In this document: positions 18,305 to 26,645 of the stretch, in pieces
Position numbering within the stretch: position 1 is the stretch's first letter
Layout: every line of letters begins with the position of its first letter
DNA from: Pseudotabrizicola algicola
GTDB lineage: Bacteria; Pseudomonadota; Alphaproteobacteria; Rhodobacterales; Rhodobacteraceae
Direction of reading: 5' to 3'
DNA length: 64,000 nucleotides
NCBI RefSeq assembly: GCF_010915705.1
Contig: NZ_JAAIKE010000003.1
Location: forward strand, 124,001 to 188,000
The notes under the pieces: model-generated
The model's input: the letters and a program-made list of their open reading frames with translations, nothing else
What the model was told of the DNA's origin: nothing
Database searches by the model: none
Program-made: the position numbers and the translations under genes

Positions 18305-19453
18305 TCAGGCGGGGATGATACGGGTGTGTGCGGGGTGGTCGGACTGGAAGCGGCTTGCCGTTTCACAGCCGGTGTCGGTGACGATCAGCGTTTCGATGCA
18401 GCGCCAGCCGTCGAGTTCGGGGCGGTAGATGCCCGGCTCGCAGGAAAACACCATGCCGGGGGCAGCGGGGGTGGCATCGCCGGGGGAAAGCCAAGGGGCC
18501 TCGTGCCCCTCGACACCCATCCCATGCCCGATGCGGTGGCGGATCGCATCGCCAAACCCCGCAGCGCGGATGGGGGCAAGCGCTGCCTCATTCACAGCGG
18601 AGCAAGGCAGCCGGCGCGTCAGTGCGTCAACCGTCGCGGCGTTCGCGGCATCCATCGCGGCCATCACGCGGGCCTGTTCCGAGGTGATGTCGCCATAGAC
18701 CAGCGTCACCCCGCTTTCGGCGTGATACCCGCCCAATGAACAGCCGATGCCCGCGATGATCGGCTCGCCCTTTTGCGGGCGGCGGGCCAGCACGGTGCCA
18801 TGCGGCAGTGCCGCACGGGGGCCGGAATGGACCGATGCGGTGATGCCCATCTTGGTGCCCTGAAAGGCCGCCCCATGCCGGGCGGCCAAGGCCGCGCGGG
18901 CGTGGCCGGTGGCATCGGCCATCAGGTCGAGTTCTGTGCCGCCCGCGCCGATGATGTCGCCGCCCGCGGCCAGCAGGCGGGTCAGCACCATATCGGCATA
19001 GCGCGCGGCTTCGCGGATCAGGTCGAGCTCGGCGGGGTGCTTCACGGCGCGTTCGGGAAGCACATGATCGGTCAGATCGATTTGCGCGATCTGTTGTGCG
19101 GCGGTCAGCAAGCGCGCCTCTAGCGCGTCGACGCCGATGCGGCGCGCGCGGGTCTGGCCCAGCATCCACAGCACGGGCGGCACATCGCCCGGAAACTCCG
19201 GATATGTGGCGACAGTGACACCGGCGACGGACAGCGCGTTTTCCAGTTCCAGATGCGGCACCATCAGGACCGGATCACCCGCCACCGGCAACCAAAGGCC
19301 CATCGGCCGTTCGTTCACCGAAAACATCCAGCCCGTTGCATAGGCCAGATTGCCCGGCGCAAGGATCAAGAGACCGTCGAGCCCCGATGCCGCTGCCCTT
19401 GCGCGCAGCCGGTCCCGGACCGTGTCGCGAAAGGCGGGAGGAAGCGGCTTCAT
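18305..19453 (-). CDS. M24/creatinase-fold hydrolase with altered metal ligands
   Basis: 382 aa from ATG 19453 (ATGA overlap); the longer frame to 19705 is not family sequence. N-terminal creatinase domain about 1-130, then the pita-bread M24 domain: His209 (VHSGPRAALPHG), His310 (HGMGVEGHE), Glu339 (CEPGIY) and Glu354 (CIETL). Aligned by eye to aminopeptidase P, the two aspartates that bridge the metals become Gly235 and Glu246 (IAGIGCSLGGYHAESG). Loss of metal ligands is known in creatinase and is, as I recall, also the case in ectoine hydrolase (DoeA/EutD), which cleave C-N bonds without metals. It is therefore more likely a creatinase- or ectoine-hydrolase-like enzyme than a true Xaa-Pro peptidase. 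Confidence 0.82.
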   Translation of the reverse strand: MKPLPPAFRDTVRDRLRARAAASGLDGLLILAPGNLAYATGWMFSVNERPMGLWLPVAGDPVLMVPHLELENALSVAGVTVATYPEFPGDVPPVLWMLGQTRARRIGVDALEARLLTAAQQIAQIDLTDHVLPERAVKHPAELDLIREAARYADMVLTRLLAAGGDIIGAGGTELDLMADATGHARAALAARHGAAFQGTKMGITASVHSGPRAALPHGTVLARRPQKGEPIIAGIGCSLGGYHAESGVTLVYGDITSEQARVMAAMDAANAATVDALTRRLPCSAVNEAALAPIRAAGFGDAIRHRIGHGMGVEGHEAPWLSPGDATPAAPGMVFSCEPGIYRPELDGWRCIETLIVTDTGCETASRFQSDHPAHTRIIPA

Positions 19454-20529
19454 AGGACAGAGTCCCGATAGGGCCCGACGGTCTCGATCTCGGCGGCGAT
19501 CCCCAGCTCGCGGCCCAGATTGCGCAGATCGGCCAGCACCTCGTCGTCCAGCGGCACGCCTGCGGCGGATTTGCGGGCAACGCGGCGCGCCTCTTGCTCG
19601 CCCGGCAGCAAGATTTCGCTGAAGCCTGGGCGCAGGGCGCGGGATTTGACCATGCCGGCAAAGTCGTCCATGCGGGCGCGGAATTCGTCCAGCGGCATGA
19701 ACCATTCGATGTCGATCGCGGTCAGGGTGTGGCTGACATCGAGCTTGGCCTGGTCGGCATAAGGGGTCAGGCCATAGCCGCCGCCACCGATCACGCCGGT
19801 CAGAACATCGGTCATGAAGGCAAGGCCATAGCCCTTGTAGGTGCCGATCCCCAGCAAGGCGCCTGCCATCGCGGCATTCGGGTCATCGGTTTCGGCGCCG
19901 TCGGGCGTCAGCGCCCAATCCAGCGGCATCGGTTTGCCCTCACGCGCGTGCCATTGCATCATCCCTTTGCCCGCCGTGGTCAGCGCGATGTCGAGCACGA
20001 CTGGAAAGCCAAGGCCGGTGGGTGCGGCAATACCCCAAGGGTTGGTGCCGACCGCACCTTCGCGCCCGCCCCAAGGCGCCATTTCCGGCCCTGCGTTGGT
20101 AAAGGATGTGCCGATGCAGCCAGCCTCGGCGGCCTGAACCGCATGGACGGCGCTGCTGCCGTAATGGGTGGAATTGCGCACGATCACCTGACCGATGCCG
20201 CAGACCTTGGCCTTCTGGATGGCCAGCCGCATCGCCCGGGCCGCCGCCACAGTGCCGATACCATTGTGCGCATCGACAAGGGCCAGCGCGGGGCTTTCCT
20301 TCACCACTTCCCAGGGTGCGGATACGTTCACCAACCCCGCCGCGATCCGTTCCTGATAGCGGCGCAGGCGGCGGACGCCTTGGCCATGACCGGGGTGAAA
20401 GCGAAGTTCGGAAAAGATGAGCGCATCGGCAAAGATGCCTGCATCTTCCTCGGGCAGGCCGAGGGCGCGGAAACCTGCGACCATGAAGGCGTGCAGACTG
20501 TCGCGGGTGACGGATGTCATCTTGATCAT
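19450..20529 (-). CDS. Ldh-family (malate/lactate/ureidoglycolate) dehydrogenase
   Basis: 359 aa, ATG 20529 with GGAGG 6 nt upstream; a second ATG at 20520 is too far from it. It belongs to the malate/L-lactate dehydrogenase family that is unrelated to classical MDH and includes ureidoglycolate dehydrogenase (AllD) and 2,3-diketogulonate reductase. Conserved segments: SELRFHPGHGQGVRRL, VRNSTHYGSSA with the catalytic His, GREGAVGTNPW, and GTYKGYGLAFM. These enzymes oxidise or reduce 2-hydroxy/2-oxo acids with NAD(P). The AllD possibility is notable because an AllA homologue lies in the divergent operon. Overlaps the M24 gene by 4 nt. Confidence 0.87.
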   Translation of the reverse strand: MIKMTSVTRDSLHAFMVAGFRALGLPEEDAGIFADALIFSELRFHPGHGQGVRRLRRYQERIAAGLVNVSAPWEVVKESPALALVDAHNGIGTVAAARAMRLAIQKAKVCGIGQVIVRNSTHYGSSAVHAVQAAEAGCIGTSFTNAGPEMAPWGGREGAVGTNPWGIAAPTGLGFPVVLDIALTTAGKGMMQWHAREGKPMPLDWALTPDGAETDDPNAAMAGALLGIGTYKGYGLAFMTDVLTGVIGGGGYGLTPYADQAKLDVSHTLTAIDIEWFMPLDEFRARMDDFAGMVKSRALRPGFSEILLPGEQEARRVARKSAAGVPLDDEVLADLRNLGRELGIAAEIETVGPYRDSVL

Positions 20530-20530
20530 C

Positions 20531-21415
20531 TCAGGCCTCCACAGCCAGCAGGTCGGCGATGTTTGCGTCCGGGGTGATGAAACTGCCCAACTGGCCAGCG
20601 GGGGCTGTCATCAATAGGCAGATGCCGGGGCCATATCCGGCACGCGGGCCATCGGTGGCGCAGACCACGCCAATGGCGTGCGCGCCGCGCAGGTAACCGT
20701 GGTTATAGCGGCTGTCGGTGTCTTCCAGCGCCACCAGATCGCCAAGCCGCAGTTTGTCCAGCCCGCGTTCGGCCAGTTGCGCACGGTCGGTCGATTGCAT
20801 GTGGATGCTCCCGCCCTCGGATGTTAGCCCCAGACCCGCGCCGACCAGATGGGCAGGAATGGTGGCCGTCACGCCGAAGTCGATGCGCGCGCCCTCGCGG
20901 CGGTTCGGGAGAAGCGCCAGCAGATTCGGCGCGATGCCCTTGAGCATCACTTCGGGGTGGTCGGTGAGCGTCATGCCCATGCCTTCGGAGCGGATGATGA
21001 TCTGGTCGCCCACCGCCATCTTCGCGCGCGCGTCTTTCGGGAAATGGATGATGACTTGTTCCGAGAAGCGGCCCGACTTGCCTGTGACCACGCCGACGGT
21101 GCCGGCCGCTTGCCCGGTCATCACCTTTGCGCGGTTGCCGATGCAGGCATAGACGTTCAGGCCCCGGTTACGGGTGTCTTCGGGCTGTTTGATCGACACG
21201 CCGGGGTGGATGCAATCTGCCGCCCAGCCAAAGGCACGGTCACCGACACTGACGTTATAGATGATGCCGCCATAGGTCGGCAGCAGGAATGCCGTTCCGT
21301 CAGACGCAAGGCGATAGGGCTCGGCGGGAAGGCCCGGAAAGCCGGGGTGCGCGATGGAACCGGCTACAGACACGGCAACCAGATCGGCGGCATTTGTGGC
21401 AAGTGGCGCGGTCAT
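20531..21415 (-). CDS. DUF4438-like protein, copy 2 of a tandem pair
   Basis: 294 aa from ATG 21415 (ATGA overlap with copy 1); the longer frame to 21571 is rejected. Shares with its neighbour the pattern GGIIYNVSVGDRAFGWAADC, HPGVSI, CIGNRAKVMTGQA, GVVTG, VGDQIIIRSEGMGM, then a C-terminal half with LRLGDLVALEDTDSRYNHGY and GPGICLLMT. I match this by memory to the uncharacterised DUF4438 family of bacteria and archaea; no function is known. No signal peptide or membrane segment. Tandem duplication suggests a heteromeric enzyme or complex. Confidence 0.75.
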   Translation of the reverse strand: MTAPLATNAADLVAVSVAGSIAHPGFPGLPAEPYRLASDGTAFLLPTYGGIIYNVSVGDRAFGWAADCIHPGVSIKQPEDTRNRGLNVYACIGNRAKVMTGQAAGTVGVVTGKSGRFSEQVIIHFPKDARAKMAVGDQIIIRSEGMGMTLTDHPEVMLKGIAPNLLALLPNRREGARIDFGVTATIPAHLVGAGLGLTSEGGSIHMQSTDRAQLAERGLDKLRLGDLVALEDTDSRYNHGYLRGAHAIGVVCATDGPRAGYGPGICLLMTAPAGQLGSFITPDANIADLLAVEA

Positions 21416-22281
21416 GTCAGGCTCCGGATGTTCAGCGAGTGCGCGATGTTGGCGGCAGGGTCGACGGTGAAGCCAAGGCTCTCCGCTGGCCCGGTGATCA
21501 GGGTCAGGATGCCGGGGCCGTGGCCGGTCATGATGGAGTCGCCGTGGATGCAGAGGCAGATTGCCACCCAACCCGGCCGGAATGATCGGCCAAAGCGGTG
21601 GTCGACATCGCGAATGGCAATCAGGTCGCCCAGTTTCATCTGGTCGATGCCCAAATCGGCCATCAAGGCCCGATCCCCCGACATCAGATCCTGATCGACA
21701 TATTCCGCATTCAGCTCTGCTCCCGATCCCATGATGCGGGCTGGCAGTTCCATCGCCACAGGGCAGATGATCTGGCCGTTTTCCTCGCGCAGGCCATAGG
21801 CGCGGGCCAGCGCGGGGCTGGTTTTCTTGAATTCAAGCGCGCGGTGGTCTGCCAGCCGGATGCCACGCCCCTTGGCGCGAATCTGGATGGTATCACCGAT
21901 CATCAGGTCTTCCAGCACCTCGGGCGCGAAGTCGACAAGGATGCGGGCGTGCTCGCCGGTAACGATACCCTTGGCCCCGCGCGCAAGGCCTGTCATCACC
22001 TCGGCCTCATTGCCGATGCAGGTCAGATAATGCAGCGCGAAGTCGGCTTTCTCGTCGCTGTTGGCGATGGAGACGCCGGGTTCGACGTGATCGCCCGCCC
22101 AGCCAAACGCCCTGTCCCCCACGCGCGCATTATATGCAATGCCGGACATTCCGGGCAAAGTCGCGGCGCGTCCATCGGGCCAGTGCAAATAGGCCCCTTG
22201 CCGGATCGTGGGCTGGCTGACCTGCCCGGTCACCGCCATTTCTACCAGATCATCAACGTTCCAAACCAGGCTCTCGGTCAT
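21412..22281 (-). CDS. DUF4438-like protein, copy 1, first gene of the minus operon
   Basis: 289 aa, with GGGGAG just before ATG 22281. Same architecture as the next gene: SGIAYNARVGDRAFGWAGDH, EPGVSI, LTCIGNEAEVMTGLARG, GIVTGEH, IGDTIQIRAKGRGI, then MKLGDLIAIRDVDHRFGRS and HGPGILTLITGP. The conserved His, Asp and Glu residues (GDH.EPGVSI, DHRFGRS) could line an active site or metal site, but this is inference. As first gene of an operon controlled by the divergent operator region, it is probably central to the pathway. Function unknown. Confidence 0.75.
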   Translation of the reverse strand: MTESLVWNVDDLVEMAVTGQVSQPTIRQGAYLHWPDGRAATLPGMSGIAYNARVGDRAFGWAGDHVEPGVSIANSDEKADFALHYLTCIGNEAEVMTGLARGAKGIVTGEHARILVDFAPEVLEDLMIGDTIQIRAKGRGIRLADHRALEFKKTSPALARAYGLREENGQIICPVAMELPARIMGSGAELNAEYVDQDLMSGDRALMADLGIDQMKLGDLIAIRDVDHRFGRSFRPGWVAICLCIHGDSIMTGHGPGILTLITGPAESLGFTVDPAANIAHSLNIRSLT

Positions 22282-22326
22282 GCGGCTCCCCGGAATTTTC
22301 TCTGGTCCGGGGCCAGGAATGTTTTC

Positions 22327-22356
22327 TTGACAACCTCGGACGACTCAAACGATAGT
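22327..22356 (+). promoter_or_regulatory. Candidate sigma-70 promoter for the plus-strand operon
   Basis: A perfect TTGACA (22327-22332) is followed after 18 nt by GATAGT (22351-22356). The palindromic operator starts 5 nt downstream, which would place it at or just after the transcription start, a repressor-like arrangement. Confidence 0.4.
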
Positions 22357-22360
22357 AGCT

Positions 22361-22385
22361 TTGTCGATTGTCGACAACATACAAT
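22361..22385. promoter_or_regulatory. Palindromic operator in the divergent DUF4438/M32 promoter region
   Basis: Contains the perfect 10-bp palindrome TTGTCGACAA (22368-22377), preceded by a second TTGTCGA half (22361-22367) and followed by CATACAAT. The 18 nt from 22368 match the element at 47209-47226 (opposite strand) at 16 of 18 positions and the element at 42652-42669 (opposite strand) at 13 of 18. The best candidate binder is the GntR/FCD protein encoded at 28964-29674. Confidence 0.65.
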
Positions 22386-22445
22386 TTACCAGAGGGCGAA
22401 GGAACTTCGAACAGCGGTTCCCGAGCAAGAACGAAAGCAGGTTGA

Positions 22446-23966
22446 ATGGGTTACGCCGCGTTTGCTGAACGTATGGGTCAGGTCAATGACATCCTGAATG
22501 CCAAATCTATCCTTGGCTGGGATGCCCGCACGATGATGCCGCCGGGCGGTGCAGAGACGCGCGCCAAGCAATTGGCAACCCTTTCGGTGTTGGCGCGTGA
22601 CCATCTTGTTGCCGATGAAACCCGCAGCTTGCTCGATAAGGCCGAGGCAGAGGTTTCCGGCCTGCCCGCAGACAGTGTCGAGCGCACAATTTGTGCGCAA
22701 ACGCGGGAAGCGATTGATTACCACCTGCGGATTCCGGCCGATCTGGTGCGCCGACGGGCCGAGACGGGGTCGATCGGGCAAGATATCTGGGCGCGGGCGC
22801 GTGCCGATGATGATTTCATGTCTTTCGCGCCGGTTCTCGAGGAAACTGTCTCGCTTAACCGTGAAATGGCAGAGCATATCGGTTATTCTGCACATCCCTA
22901 TGATGCGCTGATGCATCGCTTCGAGCCAGGCGAAACGGTGGCTTCGCTCAAGACGCTTTTTGCCACCCTGCGCGAGGGCATGTTGCCTCTTTTGCGGGCG
23001 ATTGCGGAAAAGGAAGGGCCGCGGTTTGATTTCCTCCAGCGCCCGTTCCCCAAGGACCAGCAACTTGCCTTCGGCCTCAAGATGGCCGAGCGCGTGGGGT
23101 ATGATCTGAACCGCGGGCGGCTGGATACCACCGTGCATCCGTTTGAGGTTTCATTCACCCGCAACGACGTGCGCATCACCACCCGCGTGGTGGAAGACTG
23201 GATGCCCGCCTGCCTCTTCGGGTCGCTGCACGAAGCGGGCCATGCGCTGTATGAACAGTATTGCGATCCGGCCTTTACCCGCACCCCTCTGGCCACGGAT
23301 CTGGTCGGGCTCTATGCGGTGGGGGGCGTCAGCTTTGGCGCGCACGAAAGCCAGTCGCGCCTGTTCGAGAACCACGTAGGCCGCAGCCGCGAGTTCTGGG
23401 AACTGAACTTTGCCGAGGCGCAGGCGACTTTTCCCGATCAGCTTTCCGATATTGATGCCGAAACTTTCTGGCGCGCGGTCAACCGTGTGGCCCCCGGTTT
23501 CATTCGTGTGGAAGCGGACGAACTAACCTATGATTTCCACATCATGCTGCGCGTCGACATCGAAGCGGCGTTGATTGATGGCAGCCTGAAGGTCGCCGAT
23601 CTGCCCGAGGCGTGGAATGCCAAGATCAAGGAATACCTTGGCCTCGATGTGCCCAACAACCGTCTGGGCGTATTGCAGGATGTGCACTGGTCTTCGGGTC
23701 AGATCGGGACCTTCTGCAATTACACCATCGGCAACGTGATGGCGGGCCAGTTGTTTGAAGTGGCCACCAAGGATGCCGCCGTCGCCGAAGGCATGGCTTC
23801 GGCCAATTACGTGCCGCTGCGCGAATGGATGACCGAGCATGTGCATCGCCACGGTCGCCGCTACAGCCGCAACCAGTTGCTGGAAAAGGCAACCGGGCGC
23901 GCGCTGGACCCGGCCCCCTACATCGCGCACCTGACCGCCAAGTATTCTGAAATCTACGGGATATGA
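22446..23966 (+). CDS. M32 family metallocarboxypeptidase
   Basis: 506 aa, the usual size for thermostable-carboxypeptidase-1-like enzymes. The zinc motif HEAGH is at 262-266 (SLHEAGHALYEQ), followed by the family-typical HESQSRLFEN at 300-309 and DTTVHPFE upstream. It removes C-terminal amino acids from short peptides in the cytoplasm. First gene of the long plus-strand operon, 165 nt from the divergent DUF4438 operon with the shared operator between. Its presence with M14, M20 and AstE-like enzymes argues that the imported compound contains amide-linked amino acids. Confidence 0.93.
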   Translation: MGYAAFAERMGQVNDILNAKSILGWDARTMMPPGGAETRAKQLATLSVLARDHLVADETRSLLDKAEAEVSGLPADSVERTICAQTREAIDYHLRIPADLVRRRAETGSIGQDIWARARADDDFMSFAPVLEETVSLNREMAEHIGYSAHPYDALMHRFEPGETVASLKTLFATLREGMLPLLRAIAEKEGPRFDFLQRPFPKDQQLAFGLKMAERVGYDLNRGRLDTTVHPFEVSFTRNDVRITTRVVEDWMPACLFGSLHEAGHALYEQYCDPAFTRTPLATDLVGLYAVGGVSFGAHESQSRLFENHVGRSREFWELNFAEAQATFPDQLSDIDAETFWRAVNRVAPGFIRVEADELTYDFHIMLRVDIEAALIDGSLKVADLPEAWNAKIKEYLGLDVPNNRLGVLQDVHWSSGQIGTFCNYTIGNVMAGQLFEVATKDAAVAEGMASANYVPLREWMTEHVHRHGRRYSRNQLLEKATGRALDPAPYIAHLTAKYSEIYGI

Positions 23967-23970
23967 TCCG

Positions 23971-25158
23971 ATGACCGAAGCCACCAGCCGCCTTGCCACC
24001 CGCGTCAAGCTCAAGGACGCGCATCTTGTGACCCGGATGACGGACATCGCCGAAGGTCTGCCCGATGTCATCAAGCTCGGTCGCGGCGACCCGGATCTGG
24101 ACACGCCCGCGCATATCATCAAGGCGGGGCAGGAGGCGCTGGCCAATGGGGCCACGCATTACATGCACCCGCTCGGGATGCCCGCGCTGCGCCGCGCGAT
24201 TGCCGACAACATAGCGGCCTATGGCGGGGCGCGCTATGAGCCGGAAAACATCGTGGTGACGCCCGGCGGGCAGCACGCGATGTTTGTGATCGCCTTGGCG
24301 CTGTTGAACCCCGGCGACGAGATTATGGTGCCGTGTCCGGGGTATAACCCCTACCATCAGGCGGCCGAGATGGCAGGGGCCGAAACGGTTCATATCCGCA
24401 CCTCGATGGAGACGAACTTTTGCGTCACCGCCGAGATGGTGCGGGCGCATATCACGCCGCGGTCAAAGATCCTTGTGCTGATTAACCCCAACAATCCGAC
24501 CGGCACGGTGACCCCGCCCGCCGAGGTGGCGCGGATTGCCGAGGTGGCGAAAGAGCACGACCTGATCGTGATTTCAGACGAGATCTACTCCCGCCTGACC
24601 TATGGCAACCACACGGTGCAGCCGGTGGCTGCGCTGCCGGGGATGTTTGAACGCACGATCACCCTGTCGGGCATGTCAAAGGCCTATGCCATGACGGGAT
24701 GGCGGATCGGCTATTTCGCAGGCCCGCCCGATCTGATTCCGGCTCTGGCCGAGATCAACCATGCCTTCGCCATCTCGACGGCTTCTGTCAGCCAGCACGC
24801 GGCTCTGGCAGCCCTGACCGGCCCGCAGGACTGTGTGGAAGACATGCGCGCCATCTATGACGAGCGTCGCCGCGTGCTGTGCGCCGGCCTGACCGAGCTG
24901 GGCATTCCCTATGCCGAGCCGCAGGGGGCGTTCTACGTTTACGCCGATGTGTCGAAAACCGGGATCGGAGCCACGCTGTTTTGCGAGCGTCTGCTGCGCG
25001 AAGGCCAGGTGCTGATGTATCCGGGCGGCATCTACGGCGATTACACGGATGATTTCGTGCGCATGTCGCTGACCCAGCCCGTTGCCCGCATCCGCGAGGC
25101 GCTGACCCGTATGAAAGCGGTGGTAGACACCATCCGCGCCGAAACCCGCGCCGCCTGA
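23971..25158 (+). CDS. PLP-dependent aminotransferase, class I/II (copy 2)
   Basis: 395 aa, starting 4 nt after the M32 gene. Fold-type I features: GRGDPDLDTPAHI (about 38-49), NNPTG at 174-178, Asp203 (SDEIY) and Schiff-base Lys237 (SGMSKAYAMTGWRIGY). Paralogue of the 15897-17075 gene, with catalytic residues at identical positions, but substrate-side segments differ (TPGGQHAMF versus TAGVQESIM). The two may act on different amino donors, or on two isomers, from the same substrate. Confidence 0.9.
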   Translation: MTEATSRLATRVKLKDAHLVTRMTDIAEGLPDVIKLGRGDPDLDTPAHIIKAGQEALANGATHYMHPLGMPALRRAIADNIAAYGGARYEPENIVVTPGGQHAMFVIALALLNPGDEIMVPCPGYNPYHQAAEMAGAETVHIRTSMETNFCVTAEMVRAHITPRSKILVLINPNNPTGTVTPPAEVARIAEVAKEHDLIVISDEIYSRLTYGNHTVQPVAALPGMFERTITLSGMSKAYAMTGWRIGYFAGPPDLIPALAEINHAFAISTASVSQHAALAALTGPQDCVEDMRAIYDERRRVLCAGLTELGIPYAEPQGAFYVYADVSKTGIGATLFCERLLREGQVLMYPGGIYGDYTDDFVRMSLTQPVARIREALTRMKAVVDTIRAETRAA

Positions 25159-25169
25159 AGGAGGAAAAG

Positions 25170-25649
25170 ATGAAAACCGACAACCCGAATGTGATCGGCA
25201 TCAAGCACATGGCCTTTGGCGTGCGCGATGCGGAAAAGGCGCTGGAAACCTATGCGCGGTTTCTGGACGTGCCTGCCGACACGGAAATCACCATCTTTCC
25301 AAAGTCGAAGAACAAGGTCGCGCTCTTCAACCTTGGCGGCATCGAATACCAACTTTGTGAGTCGCTGGACCCGGAAGGCCGCTTTGCCAAGTGGATCGAT
25401 GAACGTGGCCATGAGGGCCTGCACCACATCTGCTATGAGGTGAACAACATCGACGAAGCCTTGGCGCATGCACAGGCCAAAGGCGCCAGCCTGCGAATCT
25501 GTCAGGCTTGCCAGAAGTATGGCTCGCACCCGCACCCTGAAGGCTGGGTTGCGTTCCTCGACAATGACGCGGGCGGCATCGAGATCGAGTTCATGCAGGT
25601 CTATACGCCCGAGCAACTCAAAGAATACGAAGCGTTCAAGGGGATCTGA
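25170..25649 (+). CDS. VOC-fold protein (methylmalonyl-CoA epimerase-like)
   Basis: 159 aa with a GGAGGAAA ribosome binding site. Two beta-alpha-beta-beta-beta units of the vicinal-oxygen-chelate fold; candidate metal ligands are His in IKHMAFGV, His in EGLHHICYEV and Glu in GIEIEFMQV. Related enzymes epimerise or isomerise alpha-carbons next to a carbonyl. A racemase/epimerase step before or after the deacylase would fit the operon, but the substrate is not predictable. Confidence 0.8.
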   Translation: MKTDNPNVIGIKHMAFGVRDAEKALETYARFLDVPADTEITIFPKSKNKVALFNLGGIEYQLCESLDPEGRFAKWIDERGHEGLHHICYEVNNIDEALAHAQAKGASLRICQACQKYGSHPHPEGWVAFLDNDAGGIEIEFMQVYTPEQLKEYEAFKGI

Positions 25650-25650
25650 G

Positions 25651-26640
25651 ATGAGCGGCAAGACCATAACCGTCGGCACCGCCTCGGCAGAACCCGGCAG
25701 CGTCGCGCGCGGTGTCATCCCTGTCACCACTCTTGCCGGTGGAACCGCGCTGGATATTCCGGTGGTGATTGTGAACGGCGTGAATGCCGGTCCGGTGTTC
25801 TGGGTCAACGGGGCAATCCACGGCGACGAACCCGAAGGCCCGCTGGCCTGCCAGATCGCCCTGCGCGAGGTCGATCCGGCGCAGCTTTCCGGCACGCTGG
25901 TGATGTGCCCGGTGGTGAATGTGCCCGCGTTCGAGGCGGCGCAGCGCGGCAATCCCGCCGATACCTTCAGCTATGACATGAACCGCATCTATCCGGGGCG
26001 CGAGAACGGTTATCTGTCCGAACGTGTGGCCGCAGCCCATGCCGCAGCAATGGGGCCGGTGGCGGATTTCGAGATCTCGATCCACTCGGGGGGCGCCCAT
26101 TCCTTCCTAGACAAGTCGATGTTCATCGACGAGTCGCCCGAAAGCGTGGAGCTTGGCACCGCGATGGGGCCGGGCTGGGGTTGCATCATGTCGAACTTCA
26201 ACCCGACGGGCAGCCCGATGGCTTACCTGAAGAAGTTGGGCAAGGTGGGCATCACGGTCGAGTTGGGCGGACGTTCGGCCACCTCGCCCGAGGCCTTTGC
26301 CCGCATCGGGCGCGAGCTTGCCAATTCGATCCTGAACATCCTGCGCCATTACAAGATGTATCCGGGGCAGGCCGAATACCCGTCGCCGCGTTACAAGGGC
26401 CAGCAAGAGGCATTGCTTGCGCCTGCATCTGGCATCTTTGTGCCCGAACCGGGCGTGAAGTTCCTGACCATGATGAAGAAGGGCGACCGGATCGCGCGGA
26501 TCAAGAGCATCTTTGGCGACGAACTGGGTGAGATTACCGCGCCCGCCGATGGCATGTTCTTCGGCCTCCGCGCCCTGCCGAACGTGACGACCGGCGATTG
26601 GTGCTGCTTCTTCTGCAAGGTCGAAGGAACGAGGGACTGA
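25651..26640 (+). CDS. AstE/AspA/DoeB-like zinc deacylase (M14 superfamily)
   Basis: 329 aa; ATG 25651 lies directly after the VOC stop. Zinc ligands are visible as His57 and Glu60 (IHGDEPEG) and His145 (SIHSGG), with the DMNR substrate motif (109-112) and the likely general base Glu204 (VELGG). The family includes succinylglutamate desuccinylase, aspartoacylase and the ectoine-pathway N-acetyl-diaminobutyrate deacetylase DoeB/EutE, which has this size. Probably removes an acyl group from an amino acid. Its co-occurrence with the metal-ligand-poor M24 protein mirrors the DoeA-DoeB pair. Confidence 0.85.
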   Translation: MSGKTITVGTASAEPGSVARGVIPVTTLAGGTALDIPVVIVNGVNAGPVFWVNGAIHGDEPEGPLACQIALREVDPAQLSGTLVMCPVVNVPAFEAAQRGNPADTFSYDMNRIYPGRENGYLSERVAAAHAAAMGPVADFEISIHSGGAHSFLDKSMFIDESPESVELGTAMGPGWGCIMSNFNPTGSPMAYLKKLGKVGITVELGGRSATSPEAFARIGRELANSILNILRHYKMYPGQAEYPSPRYKGQQEALLAPASGIFVPEPGVKFLTMMKKGDRIARIKSIFGDELGEITAPADGMFFGLRALPNVTTGDWCCFFCKVEGTRD

Positions 26641-26645
26641 CCCGG

